Source: Corynebacterium provencense (lineage in GTDB: Bacteria > Actinomycetota > Actinomycetes > Mycobacteriales > Mycobacteriaceae). Taken from it: a stretch of 64,000 nt of DNA. Where the stretch lies: positions 1,200,858 to 1,264,857 of the forward strand of contig LT160592.1 in NCBI GenBank assembly GCA_900049755.1, read 5' to 3'. The notes beneath the pieces were generated by a model that was not told where the DNA came from, did not search any database, and saw nothing but the letters and a program-made list of their open reading frames with translations. The position numbers and the translations under genes are program-made. Below are positions 52,479-62,336 of the stretch, piece by piece. The stretch's first letter is position 1. Every line of letters starts with the position of its first letter.

Positions 52479-53900
52479 ATGAGCCGTCAAGAGTCCTCCG
52501 CACAGGACACCACACCTGTCGCCACCGTGCCGAAGAAGAAATCCAACCGGGCCACCCACTGGCTCTACATATCGGTGATCATCGCCGTCGTCGCCGGCGT
52601 GATCTTCGGGCTCGTGGCACCGGGGGCGGCAAAGGAAGTCAAGTTCCTCGGCGACATGTTCATCGCGCTGATCAAGATGGTCATCCCCGTGGTCATCTTC
52701 TGCACGATCGTCATCGGCATCGGACACGTCCGTGAGGCGACGACCGTCGGCAAGGCCGGTGGTCTGGCCCTGGTGTACTTCATCGTGATGTCCACCTTCG
52801 CCCTGGCCATCGGCCTGGTCGTCGGCAACATCATCCAGCCCGGTGGCCACCTCAACATCGGAGCAGACGACAGTGCCGCCCGCGCGCTCATCGGGAACTC
52901 GGAGAAGACCCACGATCTTGACGGCGTGGCCGGGTTCGTCATGGACCTCATCCCCACGACCCTGATGTCCTCCCTCACCGGCGGGTCGATCCTGCAGGCG
53001 CTCTTCGTCGCCCTGCTCGTCGGATTCGTCCTCCAGACCATGCCGAACCAGGTGGCAGGTCCCTGCCTCTACGCGATCGAGCTTCTGCAGAAGGTCGTCT
53101 TCAAGATCATGTCCTGGATCCTCTGGGTGGCCCCGGTCGGCGCATTCGGTGCCATGGCGGCGCTCATCGCCAACTCCGGCGCCAAGGCGATCCTGGACCT
53201 GCTCACCCTGATGCTCGCCTTCTGGATCACCTGCATCGTCTTCATCGTGGTGATCCTCGGGACCATGCTCAAGGTGGTCACCGGACTCAACATCTTCAAG
53301 GTGCTCAAATACCTCGGTCAGGAGTACCTGCTGATCCTGGGCACCTCCTCCTCCGAGTCCGCGCTTCCTCAGCTCATGCAGAAGATGGAGTTCGCCGGAG
53401 TCGACAAGGCCACCGTCGGTATCGTCGTCCCGACCGGGTACTCCTTCAACCTCGACGGAACGGCGATCTACCTGACCATGTCCGCGATCTTCATCTCGGA
53501 CGCCATGCACATGTCCATGAACATCGGTGAGCAGATCGGACTGCTCGTCTTCATGATCCTGGCGTCCAAGGGTGCCGCCGGGGTCTCGGGGGCCGGACTG
53601 GCGACACTGGCCGTCGGTCTGGAGTCCCAGAAGCCGGAACTGCTCGCAGGTGTGAGCTACATCCAGGGCATCGACAAGTTCATGTCCGAGGCCCGGTCAC
53701 TGACCAACTTCACCGGCAACGCCGTGGCGACCTTCCTCGTCGGCAAGTGGACGAAGTCCCTGGACCTGGGACAGGCCAATGCCGTGCTCGACGGACAGAA
53801 GAAATTCGAGTACGTCGACGACGACGATGTCCCCGAGATCGTCGGTGCGAACCCCCAGCCCGCCGTCCAGGAACCGGCGACCGAGGTATGGCGTCCCTGA
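52479..53900 (+). CDS. dctA: Dicarboxylate:cation symporter (DctA type)
   Basis: The 473-residue membrane protein belongs to the DAACS family. Segments include MFIALIKMVIPVVIFCTIVIGI, the hairpin-1 serine-rich motif GTSSSESALPQLM and the helix 7 motif VVPTGYSFNLDGTAIYLTMS, which bind substrate and sodium; a final GNAVATFLVGKW completes the helix 8 region. It takes up C4-dicarboxylates (or glutamate) with cations. DctA rather than GltP is favoured by the location after ptrB as in C. glutamicum. The start ATG 52479 is chosen over an upstream GTG. The long leader (52265-52478) is less GC-rich and probably holds the promoter and regulator sites. Confidence 0.88.
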   Translation: MSRQESSAQDTTPVATVPKKKSNRATHWLYISVIIAVVAGVIFGLVAPGAAKEVKFLGDMFIALIKMVIPVVIFCTIVIGIGHVREATTVGKAGGLALVYFIVMSTFALAIGLVVGNIIQPGGHLNIGADDSAARALIGNSEKTHDLDGVAGFVMDLIPTTLMSSLTGGSILQALFVALLVGFVLQTMPNQVAGPCLYAIELLQKVVFKIMSWILWVAPVGAFGAMAALIANSGAKAILDLLTLMLAFWITCIVFIVVILGTMLKVVTGLNIFKVLKYLGQEYLLILGTSSSESALPQLMQKMEFAGVDKATVGIVVPTGYSFNLDGTAIYLTMSAIFISDAMHMSMNIGEQIGLLVFMILASKGAAGVSGAGLATLAVGLESQKPELLAGVSYIQGIDKFMSEARSLTNFTGNAVATFLVGKWTKSLDLGQANAVLDGQKKFEYVDDDDVPEIVGANPQPAVQEPATEVWRP

Positions 53901-53912
53901 CGCAGCTCCCGA

Positions 53913-53956
53913 CCCCGCCAACCGGGGCCGTCCCGCCGCCACCTGACAGTGTCAGG
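53913..53956 (+). terminator. Two small hairpins after dctA
   Basis: CCCC/GGGG arms (53913-53916 and 53924-53927) and CCTGAC/GTCAGG arms (53942-53947 and 53951-53956) follow the dctA stop. There is no T-tract, so terminator activity is uncertain. Confidence 0.4.
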
Positions 53957-54057
53957 GGCAGGGGGCGGTCCCGGTTCGCACTGTCCGGACCACCCGGTAA
54001 GGTTGTGCCCGTTCAGCTACCCGAACAGCAACCGCTGACGTATTGGAGAGAATCACC

Positions 54058-54300
54058 GTGGCCCGTGTCGTAGTCAATGTCATGCCGAAGGCGGAGATCC
54101 TGGACCCGCAGGGCCAGGCCGTCGTCCGAGCTCTGGGGCGCACCGGCGTCAGCGGGGTGTCCGATGTCCGCCAGGGGAAGCGTTTCGAGCTCGAGGTCGA
54201 CAGCACAGTCACCGCCGAGGACCTCGAACGCATCGCATCCACCCTCCTGGCCAACACCGTCATCGAGGACTACCGGGTCGTCACCGAGGTGGCAGAGTAA
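54058..54300 (+). CDS. purS: FGAM synthase subunit PurS
   Basis: PurS is the small bridging subunit of the PurSQL complex that makes FGAM (step 4 of IMP synthesis). From GTG 54058 (GGAGAG 8 nt upstream) the 80-residue protein has [20 protein letters not shown] at the N-terminus and ends [19 protein letters not shown], typical of PurS. The TAA stop overlaps the ATG of purQ by 1 bp, so the genes are coupled. Confidence 0.95.
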   Translation: MARVVVNVMPKAEILDPQGQAVVRALGRTGVSGVSDVRQGKRFELEVDSTVTAEDLERIASTLLANTVIEDYRVVTEVAE

Positions 54301-54971
54301 TGACCGCCCGAATCGGTGTCATCACCTTCCCCGGCACCCTCGACGACGTCGATGCGGCCCGTGCCGTGACCGTCGCCGGAGCAGAACCCGTCCCCCTCTG
54401 GCACGCAGACTCGGACCTGAAGCAGGTGGACGCCGTCATTGTCCCCGGAGGATTCTCCTACGGTGACTATCTCCGCTCAGGCGCTATCGCGGCCCAGGCC
54501 CCGGTCATGCGGTCCGTCATCGACCGGGCGGCAGCCGGAATGCCGGTCCTCGGGATCTGCAACGGTTTCCAGATCCTCACCGAGGCGGGACTGCTCCCCG
54601 GTGCCCTGACACGCAACAAAGGCCTGCACTTCCACTGCGTCGACACCTGGCTCGAAGTAGTCAACGACAGGACCGTGTGGACCTCCGGCCTGGAGAGCGG
54701 ACAGAAGATCCTCATCCCCGCCAAGCACGGCGAAGGGCGCTTCCAGGCGTCCCCGGACACCGTCGCGGAACTGGAGGCGGAGGGCCGGGTGGTCTTCCGC
54801 TACACAGACAACTTCAACGGGTCAGTGAACGCCATCGCCGGCGTCACCTCCGCCGACGGCCGGACCGTCGGCCTCATGCCGCACCCCGAGCACGCCGTGG
54901 AGACCCTCACCGGCCCGTCGCTCGACGGTCTGCAGCTGTTCCTGTCCGCCGTCGGCTCCGTCGCCGCCTAG
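54300..54971 (+). CDS. purQ: FGAM synthase glutaminase subunit PurQ
   Basis: The 223-residue class I glutamine amidotransferase supplies ammonia to PurL. Motifs: [40 protein letters not shown], catalytic Cys in [12 protein letters not shown], and His/Glu in [11 protein letters not shown]. It forms the PurSQL complex and sits between purS (1-bp overlap) and purL (24 bp). Confidence 0.97.
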   Translation: MTARIGVITFPGTLDDVDAARAVTVAGAEPVPLWHADSDLKQVDAVIVPGGFSYGDYLRSGAIAAQAPVMRSVIDRAAAGMPVLGICNGFQILTEAGLLPGALTRNKGLHFHCVDTWLEVVNDRTVWTSGLESGQKILIPAKHGEGRFQASPDTVAELEAEGRVVFRYTDNFNGSVNAIAGVTSADGRTVGLMPHPEHAVETLTGPSLDGLQLFLSAVGSVAA

Positions 54972-54995
54972 AACCCGCACCGAGGTAGCACCACA

Positions 54996-57368
54996 ATGAC
55001 CGACGCACAAGCCGTCACAGTCGTCAACGACACCGTCGCCGATGCCCTGGCCACACCCGATCTCGAGCAGCCCTGGGCGGAACTCGGCCTGAAAGAGGAC
55101 GAGTACCTCCGCATCCGCGAGATCCTCGGCCGACGCCCGACCGCGGCAGAGCTCGCCATGTACTCCGTGATGTGGTCCGAGCACTGCTCCTACAAATCCT
55201 CCAAGATCCACCTCCGCTACTTCGGTGAGACCACCACCGAGGAGATGCGGTCCAGGATGCTGGCCGGCATCGGTGAGAACGCCGGCGTCATCGACATCGG
55301 GGACGGCAACGCCGTCACCTTCAAGGTCGAGTCCCACAACCACCCGTCCTACGTCGAGCCCTACCAGGGTGCGGCCACGGGTGTCGGCGGCATCGTCCGC
55401 GACATCATGGCCATGGGCGCCCGGCCCGTCGCCGTGATGGACCAGCTCCGCTTCGGTCCGGCAGACGCCCCGGACACCCAGCGGGTACTGCCCGGTGTCG
55501 TCGCGGGAGTGGGCGGGTACGGCAACTGCCTCGGCCTGCCCAACCTCGGCGGAGAGACCGTCTTCGACCCCTCCTACGCCGGCAATCCCCTCGTCAACGC
55601 TCTCTGCGTGGGCACCCTGAAGGTCGAGGACCTGAAACTCGCCTTCGCGTCCGGCACCGGCAACCGGGTGATCCTCTTCGGGTCACGCACCGGACTCGAC
55701 GGCATCGGCGGAGTATCCGTGCTCGCCTCCGACACTTTCGAGGAAGGCGCCGAACGTAAGCTCCCCGCCGTCCAGGTCGGGGATCCCTTCGCCGAGAAGG
55801 TCCTCATCGAATGCTGCCTCGACCTCTACCGGGCCGGTGTGGTCGTGGGTATCCAGGACCTGGGCGGAGCCGGACTGTCGTGCGCGACCGCGGAACTTGC
55901 CGCGGCCGGTGACGGTGGCATGCACATCAACCTGGACAACGTGCACCTGCGTGCCGAGAACATGACCGCCGCGGAGATCCTGTCCTCGGAATCCCAGGAA
56001 CGCATGATGGCGGTGGTCACCCCGGACAACGTCGACGCCTTCATGGAGATCTGCGCCCGGTGGGAGGTCATCGCATCCGACCTGGGCGAGGTCACCGACG
56101 GCGAGCACCTCGTCATTGAGCACCTGGGACAGGTCGTCGTCGACGCGGACGCCGCATCGATGGCGGACGAAGGCCCCGTGTACGAACGCCCCTACGCCCG
56201 GCCAGAGTCCCAGGACGCCCTCAACAAGGACGTCGACCTGGCGCGCCCGGCCACCGTGGACGAGCTCAGGCGGACGATTCTGGACCTCGCGGCATCACCG
56301 GCCCTGTGCTCGCGCGCGTACATCACCGAACAGTACGACCGCTACGTCCGGGGTAACACAGTGCTCGCGAAGGACGCCGACGCCGGCGTCCTGAGGATCG
56401 ACGAAAAGACCGGCAGGGGCATCGCCGTGGCCACCGACGCCTCCGGCCGCTACACGGAACTTGACCCCAACACGGGGGCACGCCTGGCACTGGCCGAGGC
56501 GTACCGCAATGTCTCGGTCACCGGGGCGACCCCGGTCGCACTGTCGAACTGCCTGAACTTCGGGTCCCCGGAGAACCCCGGCGTGATGTGGCAGTTCCGG
56601 GAGGCGGTCCACGGGCTCGCCGACGGGGCGGCGGAACTCGGGATCCCCGTCACCGGCGGCAACGTCTCGTTCTACAACCAGACGGGAACGGAACCGATCC
56701 TCCCCACCCCGGTCATCGCCGTGCTCGGAACCGTCGACGACGTCGCCACCAGGATCCCGGCCCAGGCCCCCGCAGGCGAGTACGTCCTCCTGCTGGCCGG
56801 CGCCGCGACCCTGGACGAGCTCGGAGGGTCAATCTGGCAGCAGGTGGAGCATGACACTCTCGCCGGGCTTCCCCCACGCGTCGACCTCGCCGCCGAGCGG
56901 CGTCTCAGTCAGGCACTGTCCCGGCTCCGCGGGACCGTGGCATCCGCCCACGACCTGTCCGAGGGCGGACTGTCCCAGGCTCTCGTCGAGTTCGCCGTGC
57001 AGTCGGGTGCAGGGGTGTCGGTCGACCCGACCGCGGTCCTGGCCGGGGAGGCCACCACCGGTGACCCGGTCACCGACGTGTTCACCGCCCTGTTCTCGGA
57101 GACCGCGACGAGGGTCCTCCTCACTGTCCGTGACGACCGGGTATCCGGGGCGGAGGAGATCCTCTCCGCCCACGGCGTGCCCGTGTTCCGTGCAGGTGTC
57201 GCAGTCGTCACCGGTGACGCCGCCGATGTCGAAGGTCAGGTGATCTCCGTGACCACCGGGGGAGCGGAGTTCACCCTGCCGGTGTCCGAGGCGCGCGCCG
57301 CCTGGGAGGGCACCCTGCCCCGGTTGTTCAGCCACGCCGTGGGCGCGAACTCCGTCGTAGAGGAGTGA
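54996..57368 (+). CDS. purL: FGAM synthase large subunit PurL (small type)
   Basis: The ATP-dependent catalytic subunit; 790 residues place it in the small PurL type, which needs PurS and PurQ. Motifs: [20 protein letters not shown] near the N-terminus, [41 protein letters not shown] and [10 protein letters not shown]. The two homologous AIRS-like halves are complete. It closes the purSQL operon; the next gene starts 200 bp downstream. Confidence 0.97.
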   Translation: MTDAQAVTVVNDTVADALATPDLEQPWAELGLKEDEYLRIREILGRRPTAAELAMYSVMWSEHCSYKSSKIHLRYFGETTTEEMRSRMLAGIGENAGVIDIGDGNAVTFKVESHNHPSYVEPYQGAATGVGGIVRDIMAMGARPVAVMDQLRFGPADAPDTQRVLPGVVAGVGGYGNCLGLPNLGGETVFDPSYAGNPLVNALCVGTLKVEDLKLAFASGTGNRVILFGSRTGLDGIGGVSVLASDTFEEGAERKLPAVQVGDPFAEKVLIECCLDLYRAGVVVGIQDLGGAGLSCATAELAAAGDGGMHINLDNVHLRAENMTAAEILSSESQERMMAVVTPDNVDAFMEICARWEVIASDLGEVTDGEHLVIEHLGQVVVDADAASMADEGPVYERPYARPESQDALNKDVDLARPATVDELRRTILDLAASPALCSRAYITEQYDRYVRGNTVLAKDADAGVLRIDEKTGRGIAVATDASGRYTELDPNTGARLALAEAYRNVSVTGATPVALSNCLNFGSPENPGVMWQFREAVHGLADGAAELGIPVTGGNVSFYNQTGTEPILPTPVIAVLGTVDDVATRIPAQAPAGEYVLLLAGAATLDELGGSIWQQVEHDTLAGLPPRVDLAAERRLSQALSRLRGTVASAHDLSEGGLSQALVEFAVQSGAGVSVDPTAVLAGEATTGDPVTDVFTALFSETATRVLLTVRDDRVSGAEEILSAHGVPVFRAGVAVVTGDAADVEGQVISVTTGGAEFTLPVSEARAAWEGTLPRLFSHAVGANSVVEE

Positions 57369-57568
57369 CCCGGCGGTGCCGGAATCCGCCGGGGTGCCGG
57401 AGACTCTGCCGAACCTGTACGTGACCTGCCGGTCCGCGGGGAATTCGGTGCAGTTGCGCTGACGGGTGGCCGGGGGCGGGGTACCGGTGTCCGGAGAGAA
57501 CTCTGTTGGCAGGAACATGCCAGCGGCGTCCCGAGTTTCTCCCACCGTGGTGCGGGACCATCCCGGCT

Positions 57569-58954
57569 ATGACACCTACAGACAACTCCGCCCCGCCGGG
57601 CGGACAGCGCTTCCCCGTCGACGGCCATCTTCCGGACCACCGCTGCCCCGATGACATGGCCGACGCGGCAGGGACAGGAGCAGGGAACTCCGCCCGCACC
57701 GCCACGGTCGACATCGTCGTCCCGGTCTACAACGAGGAACGCAGCCTGCCCGGCTGTATCGCAGGCCTGACGAGCTTCCTTGAGACAGTCCCGTGGCGTA
57801 CCTCAGTCACCGTCGCTGACAATGCCTCGACCGACGCGACCCTGCCGACGGCGCGGGCCCTCGCCGTCGCCGACGAAAGACTGAAGGTGGTTCACCTCGA
57901 CGAGAAGGGGCGCGGCCGCGCCCTGAAGAAAGTGTGGCTGGCCTCCACCGCCGACGTCGTGGTGTACATGGACGTGGATCTGTCGACCGACCTCCACGCC
58001 CTCGTCCCGTTGATCGCTCCGCTGGTGGCCGACCATTCAGACGTGGCGATCGGCACCAGACTCGCCCGACAGTCCACCGTGACCCGCGGACCGAGACGAG
58101 AGTTCATCTCCCGGACGTACAACCGTCTCCTCCGCACGGTGATGGCGGTGGGATTCTCCGACGCCCAGTGCGGTTTCAAGGCCATGCGTTCAGATGCGGC
58201 ACAGGCGATACTGCCCCATGTCGAGGACGACAACTGGTTCTTCGACACCGAAATGCTCATACTCGCCGAGCGTGCCGGATACCGGATCCACGAGGTCCCG
58301 GTGGACTGGGTGGACGACCCGGATTCCCGGGTGGACGTCCTCGCCACTGCCCGGGAGGACCTCAGAGGCATGTGGCGCGTGGGAACGGCACTGATGACAG
58401 GAAAGACGGACGTGGACGCCATGTCCCGGCCCCCCAGGACCGCCGCCGGTCCCGTGCACGGGAACCCGGACCACCACAGTCCGGGCCACGACAGTCCGGG
58501 CCACGACAGTCCGGGCCACGGAGAACCCGCCACCCGGGTCGACGGGGACCAGCGTCTGGGCGGCCAGCTCCTCAGGTTCGTGGTGATCGGGGTACTGTCC
58601 ACCCTCGCCTACGCACTGCTGTACCCGCTGTTCCGGATGTTCATGTGGGCCCAGCTGGCGAACTTCCTGGCCCTGCTGGTGACCGCAATGGTGAACACCG
58701 ACCTCAACAGGATGTTCACCTTCGGGGTGACGACGAGGAACGGACTGGACCGTGACCGTGCCGGGGGACTTCTCGTGTTTCTCCTGTGCTGGGCCGTCAC
58801 CTCGGGTTCGCTCGCGGTGCTGCAGGCGTCTGTCCCGGACGCATCAGCCGGTACGGAGCTGCTCATTCTGACCGCAGCGAACCTTGTGGGCACGGTACTC
58901 AGGTTCATCCTGTTCCGGGCGATGTTCTCCGGACGAAGGAGGGGACGGCGATGA
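57569..58954 (+). CDS. Family 2 glycosyltransferase fused to a GtrA domain
   Basis: From ATG 57569 the 461-residue protein joins two parts. The first (about residues 45-270) is a dolichol-phosphate mannosyltransferase-like GT2 domain: VDIVVPVYNEERSLPGCIAG, VVVYMDVDLSTD (DxD) and AQCGFKAMRSDAAQAI. After a linker of repeated GHDSP units comes a GtrA-type domain (about 325-455) with four hydrophobic segments (LLRFVVIGVLSTLAYALLY, NLVGTVLRFILFR). Such fusions make a polyprenyl-phosphate sugar and move it across the membrane. TTG 57506 is an alternative start. It overlaps the next glycosyltransferase gene by 4 bp (ATGA), so the two act together, probably in cell-envelope glycosylation. Confidence 0.88.
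   Translation: MTPTDNSAPPGGQRFPVDGHLPDHRCPDDMADAAGTGAGNSARTATVDIVVPVYNEERSLPGCIAGLTSFLETVPWRTSVTVADNASTDATLPTARALAVADERLKVVHLDEKGRGRALKKVWLASTADVVVYMDVDLSTDLHALVPLIAPLVADHSDVAIGTRLARQSTVTRGPRREFISRTYNRLLRTVMAVGFSDAQCGFKAMRSDAAQAILPHVEDDNWFFDTEMLILAERAGYRIHEVPVDWVDDPDSRVDVLATAREDLRGMWRVGTALMTGKTDVDAMSRPPRTAAGPVHGNPDHHSPGHDSPGHDSPGHGEPATRVDGDQRLGGQLLRFVVIGVLSTLAYALLYPLFRMFMWAQLANFLALLVTAMVNTDLNRMFTFGVTTRNGLDRDRAGGLLVFLLCWAVTSGSLAVLQASVPDASAGTELLILTAANLVGTVLRFILFRAMFSGRRRGRR
58473..58520 (+). repeat. 15-bp minisatellite between GT2 and GtrA domains
   Basis: Three copies of a GGCCACGACAGTCCG-type unit encode GHDSP repeats in the interdomain linker. Confidence 0.85.
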
Positions 58955-61116
58955 CCGTGACGACGCATACGGCAGGACCGGACAATCGTGGGGACAGCCC
59001 GGTGGACCACCCCCACCCGGTCGTGGTGCAGAGACTGACAGTGCGGGGCAGGGCCGGGCTCGCACTTCTGTTGCTGGGCACTGCCGCCGCCTATCTCGTG
59101 AACCTTTCCGCGGGTGGCTACGGGAACAGTTTCTACGCCGCAGCAGCACAGGCAGGGGCCCAGAACTGGGAGGCGTTCTTCTTCGGGAGCTCGGATGCGG
59201 GTAATTCGGTCACGGTGGACAAGACCCCGCTGTCCCTGTGGCCCTCAGCTCTAGCGGTGAAGCTGTTCGGGCTGTCGAGCTGGAGCATCCTCGTCCCGTA
59301 TGTCCTGGTCGGGGTTGCCGCGGTGGCACTGCTGTGGTCCGTGGTGAGAAGGTACGCGGGTGTGCCGGCTGCATTCGTCGCCGCTGTGGTGCTTGCCACC
59401 ACCCCGGTCACCGTGCTCATGTTCAGGTACAACAACCCGGACGTTCTCCTGGTGCTGCTGATGATCGCGGCGTTGTGGGCCGTGCTGCGGTGCTGTGAGG
59501 ACGGGCGGTGGCGTTGGGCGGTGGCGGCGGGGGTCTTCATCGGTCTCGGGTTCCTGGCCAAGCAGCTGCAGGTGGTGCTGGTGGTGCCGGGGCTGGTACT
59601 GGCGTTCATCGTCGCATGCCCCCGGTCGTGGAAGGTCCGGGCAGGTCAGCTGCTGGCCGCCCTCGGTGCGGCCGTGGTGTCCGCCGGCTGGTACCTGGCG
59701 GTGGTGGAACTCTGGCCGGAGGACTCCCGTCCGTACATCGGCGGAAGTCAGAACAACTCCATCATCGAGCTCACCCTCGGCTACAACGGTCTCGGAAGGA
59801 TCAACGGTGACGAGACCGGAGCGGTGACAGGAGGCGGCGGCCGGGGGGCGGGGATGCCCGGCGGCGCAGAGGCCGGAGGCGGGTTCGGTGCTGCCGGAGG
59901 GCCGACAGGGATGTGGGGGGAAACCGGGATTCTCCGCATGTTTGAACCGGCCCAGGGCGGTCAGATCGCGTGGCTGATCCCTGCGGCACTGATCCTGGCT
60001 GTGGCGGTTCTCGTTGTCGTGCGCAGGCGTCCGCGGACCGATCTTCTGCGTGCCTCTGTTCTGGCATGGAGTGGCTGGCTCATTGTCACCGGCATCGTCT
60101 TCAGTTTCATGCAGGGCATCTTCCACCAGTACTACACGGTGGCGTTGTCACCTGCTGTCGCGGCGCTGGTGGGAACCGGCACGGTGACCCTGTGGAAGCA
60201 CAGGAAGGAGAGCAGGTGGACGCCGTGGGTCCTGGCGATCGTCGTCGCGGTGACGACGGTCTGGTCGTACATTCTGCTGGACCGCACCCCTGACTTCGTG
60301 CCCTGGCTGAAGTTCGTCGTGGTGGTCTGCGGCCTGGTGTCAACGGTCGCGCTTGCAGCGGTCGCGCTCGGGGTCACCGGGAAAGCTGTGGCTGCCGTCG
60401 CTGTCATCGCCGGTGGAACCGCAGGTCTGGCGGGACCGGTCGCCTACTCGGTGGACACGCTGGCCACTGCGCATTCCGGGGCCATCGTCACGGCGGGACC
60501 CGAGGTGTCGTCGGGTTTCGGTCCCGGTGGACGTCCGGGGGGAGCAGGTGGCCCCGGGAGGATGCAGGACGGGATGGCCGGGGGAATGGGCGGCGAGGTC
60601 CCCTCCGCGGGACGGGACGACGGTTCCGGTCAACTGCCTGCCCCAGGTGGGGGCGGTCAGGCAGGCGGACTGCCGGGTGGTCAGGCAGGCGGACTGCCGG
60701 GTGGTCAGGCAGGCGGACTGCCGGGTGGTCAGGCAGGCGGACCCGGCGGTCTCAACGGGGCGTCCGCGGACGCTGAGGTGGTGGATCTGCTGGAGCAGGA
60801 CTCAGGGAGTTATGTGTGGGCTGCGGCCGCGGTCGGATCGCAGACGGCGGCCGAGTACCAGCTGGCCACCGGAGAACCGGTGATGTCCGTCGGCGGGTAC
60901 AACGGCTCAGATCCCACGCCCACCCTGGAACAGTTCAAGGACTACGTCCGGGAGGGAAAGATCCACTACTTCCTGGGATCCGGGACCGGAGGTCGCGGCC
61001 AGCAGATGGGAGGGAGCACCGTGAGCACGGAAATCTCGGAGTGGGTGGCGGACAACTTCGCTGCCGTGGAGAAAGGGGGCATGACGGTCTACGACCTCTC
61101 GGTCACCTCGGACTGA
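58951..61116 (+). CDS. Membrane glycosyltransferase, GT39/ArnT-like
   Basis: The 721-residue protein from ATG 58951 (AGGAGGGG upstream) has an N-terminal GT-C core of about 12 hydrophobic segments. The first extracytoplasmic loop contains AFFFGSSDAGNSVTVDKTPLSLWPSALAVKLFG, in which the Asp pair and the DKTPL motif are typical of PMT_2/ArnT-like enzymes that use a lipid-phosphate sugar. A Gly-rich external loop lies at about residues 290-320, and the C-terminal soluble domain (from about 530) has GQAGGLPG repeats and a globular end (GEPVMSVGGYNGSDPTPTLEQF). With the upstream GT2-GtrA protein as sugar donor maker, it likely transfers that sugar to a wall polymer, lipid or protein. The acceptor is unknown. 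Confidence 0.87.
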   Translation: MTVTTHTAGPDNRGDSPVDHPHPVVVQRLTVRGRAGLALLLLGTAAAYLVNLSAGGYGNSFYAAAAQAGAQNWEAFFFGSSDAGNSVTVDKTPLSLWPSALAVKLFGLSSWSILVPYVLVGVAAVALLWSVVRRYAGVPAAFVAAVVLATTPVTVLMFRYNNPDVLLVLLMIAALWAVLRCCEDGRWRWAVAAGVFIGLGFLAKQLQVVLVVPGLVLAFIVACPRSWKVRAGQLLAALGAAVVSAGWYLAVVELWPEDSRPYIGGSQNNSIIELTLGYNGLGRINGDETGAVTGGGGRGAGMPGGAEAGGGFGAAGGPTGMWGETGILRMFEPAQGGQIAWLIPAALILAVAVLVVVRRRPRTDLLRASVLAWSGWLIVTGIVFSFMQGIFHQYYTVALSPAVAALVGTGTVTLWKHRKESRWTPWVLAIVVAVTTVWSYILLDRTPDFVPWLKFVVVVCGLVSTVALAAVALGVTGKAVAAVAVIAGGTAGLAGPVAYSVDTLATAHSGAIVTAGPEVSSGFGPGGRPGGAGGPGRMQDGMAGGMGGEVPSAGRDDGSGQLPAPGGGGQAGGLPGGQAGGLPGGQAGGLPGGQAGGPGGLNGASADAEVVDLLEQDSGSYVWAAAAVGSQTAAEYQLATGEPVMSVGGYNGSDPTPTLEQFKDYVREGKIHYFLGSGTGGRGQQMGGSTVSTEISEWVADNFAAVEKGGMTVYDLSVTSD
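60655..60741 (+). repeat. 24-bp minisatellite in the membrane glycosyltransferase
   Basis: Three full copies and a partial copy of a 24-bp unit (starting GGTCAGGCAGGCGGACTG) encode GQAGGLPG repeats. Copies are nearly identical, which suggests recent expansion. Confidence 0.9.
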
Positions 61117-61148
61117 CCGTCCGACGGTGTTCCGGGAGGACGCCGGGG

Positions 61149-62165
61149 TCAGTTCACCGGGTACTGCGGCTCCTCGCGCAGTGGCCGGAACAAGGGCTCA
61201 GGTGAGTACTTGGTCCTCAGTTCCCTGAGCGCCTGGGCGTGCTGTTCCAGGCGCCTGTCCTCCGGGGACACCGGGGTGAAGTGCCTGGCGTTGAGCGGGT
61301 TGCCGTCGATGTCCACACCCACGTAGGTCATGGACGCGTGGATGGCGACCGGGAGGTTGCCGGTGCCCTCCCGCGGGTCTCCGGCGCGAAGGTGCACGGT
61401 CACGGCCATCGACCGGGTGTCCGTCCTGATCAGGCGGGCCTCCACCTCGACGAGGTCGCCGATGTGCACCGGCCGGTAGAAGCGGATGCCGCCGGCGTAC
61501 ACGGCCACGGTCTTCTCACCGGACCAGGCCATGGTGCATGCGGTAGCGGCTTCGTCGATCCACTCCATAGCCGTCCCGCCGTGTACGTTGCCGCCCCAGT
61601 TGACGTCGGTGGGTTTGGCCATGAACCGGTGGACCATACTCGGTGCGGTACCGGAGTCGGTGTAGCTCTGTTTGAGCATCTCCTCCTCGATCGCCTTACG
61701 CAGGCGCACCCGGGACAGTGCAGCTTCGGCGACGCGCCGCTCCTCGTCGTTGCGCGGTTCGAAGTGCGGTACCGGGGTGGAGTGCCGGTTCTCGTCCATG
61801 GCGACGAAGATCACCAGGCAGTCGCAGGCCCGGGTGAAGATGAGTTCCCGCGGATCGGCGGAGAGAACCTCGTTGACGATGTGCATGGAGGATCTGCCCG
61901 TGTAGGCGATCCGGGAGCGGACCTCCACCACATGCCCGGAGGGGATGGGTCTGGTGAAGTGGATGTGCCCGACGTACGCGGTGACGCAGTAGGCTCCCGA
62001 CCAGCCCACCGCGCATGCGTAGGCGCCCTTGTCGATCCATTCCAGCACTCTTCCGCCGTGCACCCCGTTGGCGCCCTGCATGAGCACGTCTGTCGGTGCG
62101 GCCATGAACCGGAGGGTGACCTCGGGATCCGGGGATCTTTCCACGCCGTTCACAGTCTCCGTCAC
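61149..62165 (-). CDS. Acyl-CoA thioesterase with two hotdog domains
   Basis: The 338-residue protein from GTG 62165 contains two tandem hotdog folds of the BACH/YciA type. Domain 1 (about 15-150) has GVHGGRVLEWIDKGAYACAV; domain 2 (about 175-310) has GNVHGGTAMEWIDEAATACTM, the N-V-H-G-G-x-x-M motif with catalytic Asp downstream. It hydrolyses acyl-CoA thioesters in the cytosol. Domain 1 has GRVLEWID in place of the usual NxLxWMD pattern, so one half may be less active. It is convergent with the glycosyltransferase gene and divergent from the sterol-carrier-family gene. Confidence 0.92.
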   Translation of the reverse strand: MTETVNGVERSPDPEVTLRFMAAPTDVLMQGANGVHGGRVLEWIDKGAYACAVGWSGAYCVTAYVGHIHFTRPIPSGHVVEVRSRIAYTGRSSMHIVNEVLSADPRELIFTRACDCLVIFVAMDENRHSTPVPHFEPRNDEERRVAEAALSRVRLRKAIEEEMLKQSYTDSGTAPSMVHRFMAKPTDVNWGGNVHGGTAMEWIDEAATACTMAWSGEKTVAVYAGGIRFYRPVHIGDLVEVEARLIRTDTRSMAVTVHLRAGDPREGTGNLPVAIHASMTYVGVDIDGNPLNARHFTPVSPEDRRLEQHAQALRELRTKYSPEPLFRPLREEPQYPVN

Positions 62166-62324
62166 AGCCTCATGCCTCCGTAGCTCCGGGTCGCGTCAGT
62201 CACCCTGCCATCCTATGTCCCGAGGGGGGAACTGTGTGGCGGTGTCACGGAAGTCACGTCCCCTGCCCGTTGACCTTCACCGGTCACCTTCACCGGTCAT
62301 CTTCGGACCGTGGTGCCGTCCGTC

Positions 62325-62330
62325 TACAAT
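62325..62330 (+). promoter_or_regulatory. -10 hexamer of the sterol-carrier-family gene
   Basis: TACAAT ends 6 nt before the ATG at 62337, fitting a leaderless mRNA. Confidence 0.5.
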
Positions 62331-62336
62331 CGGGGT

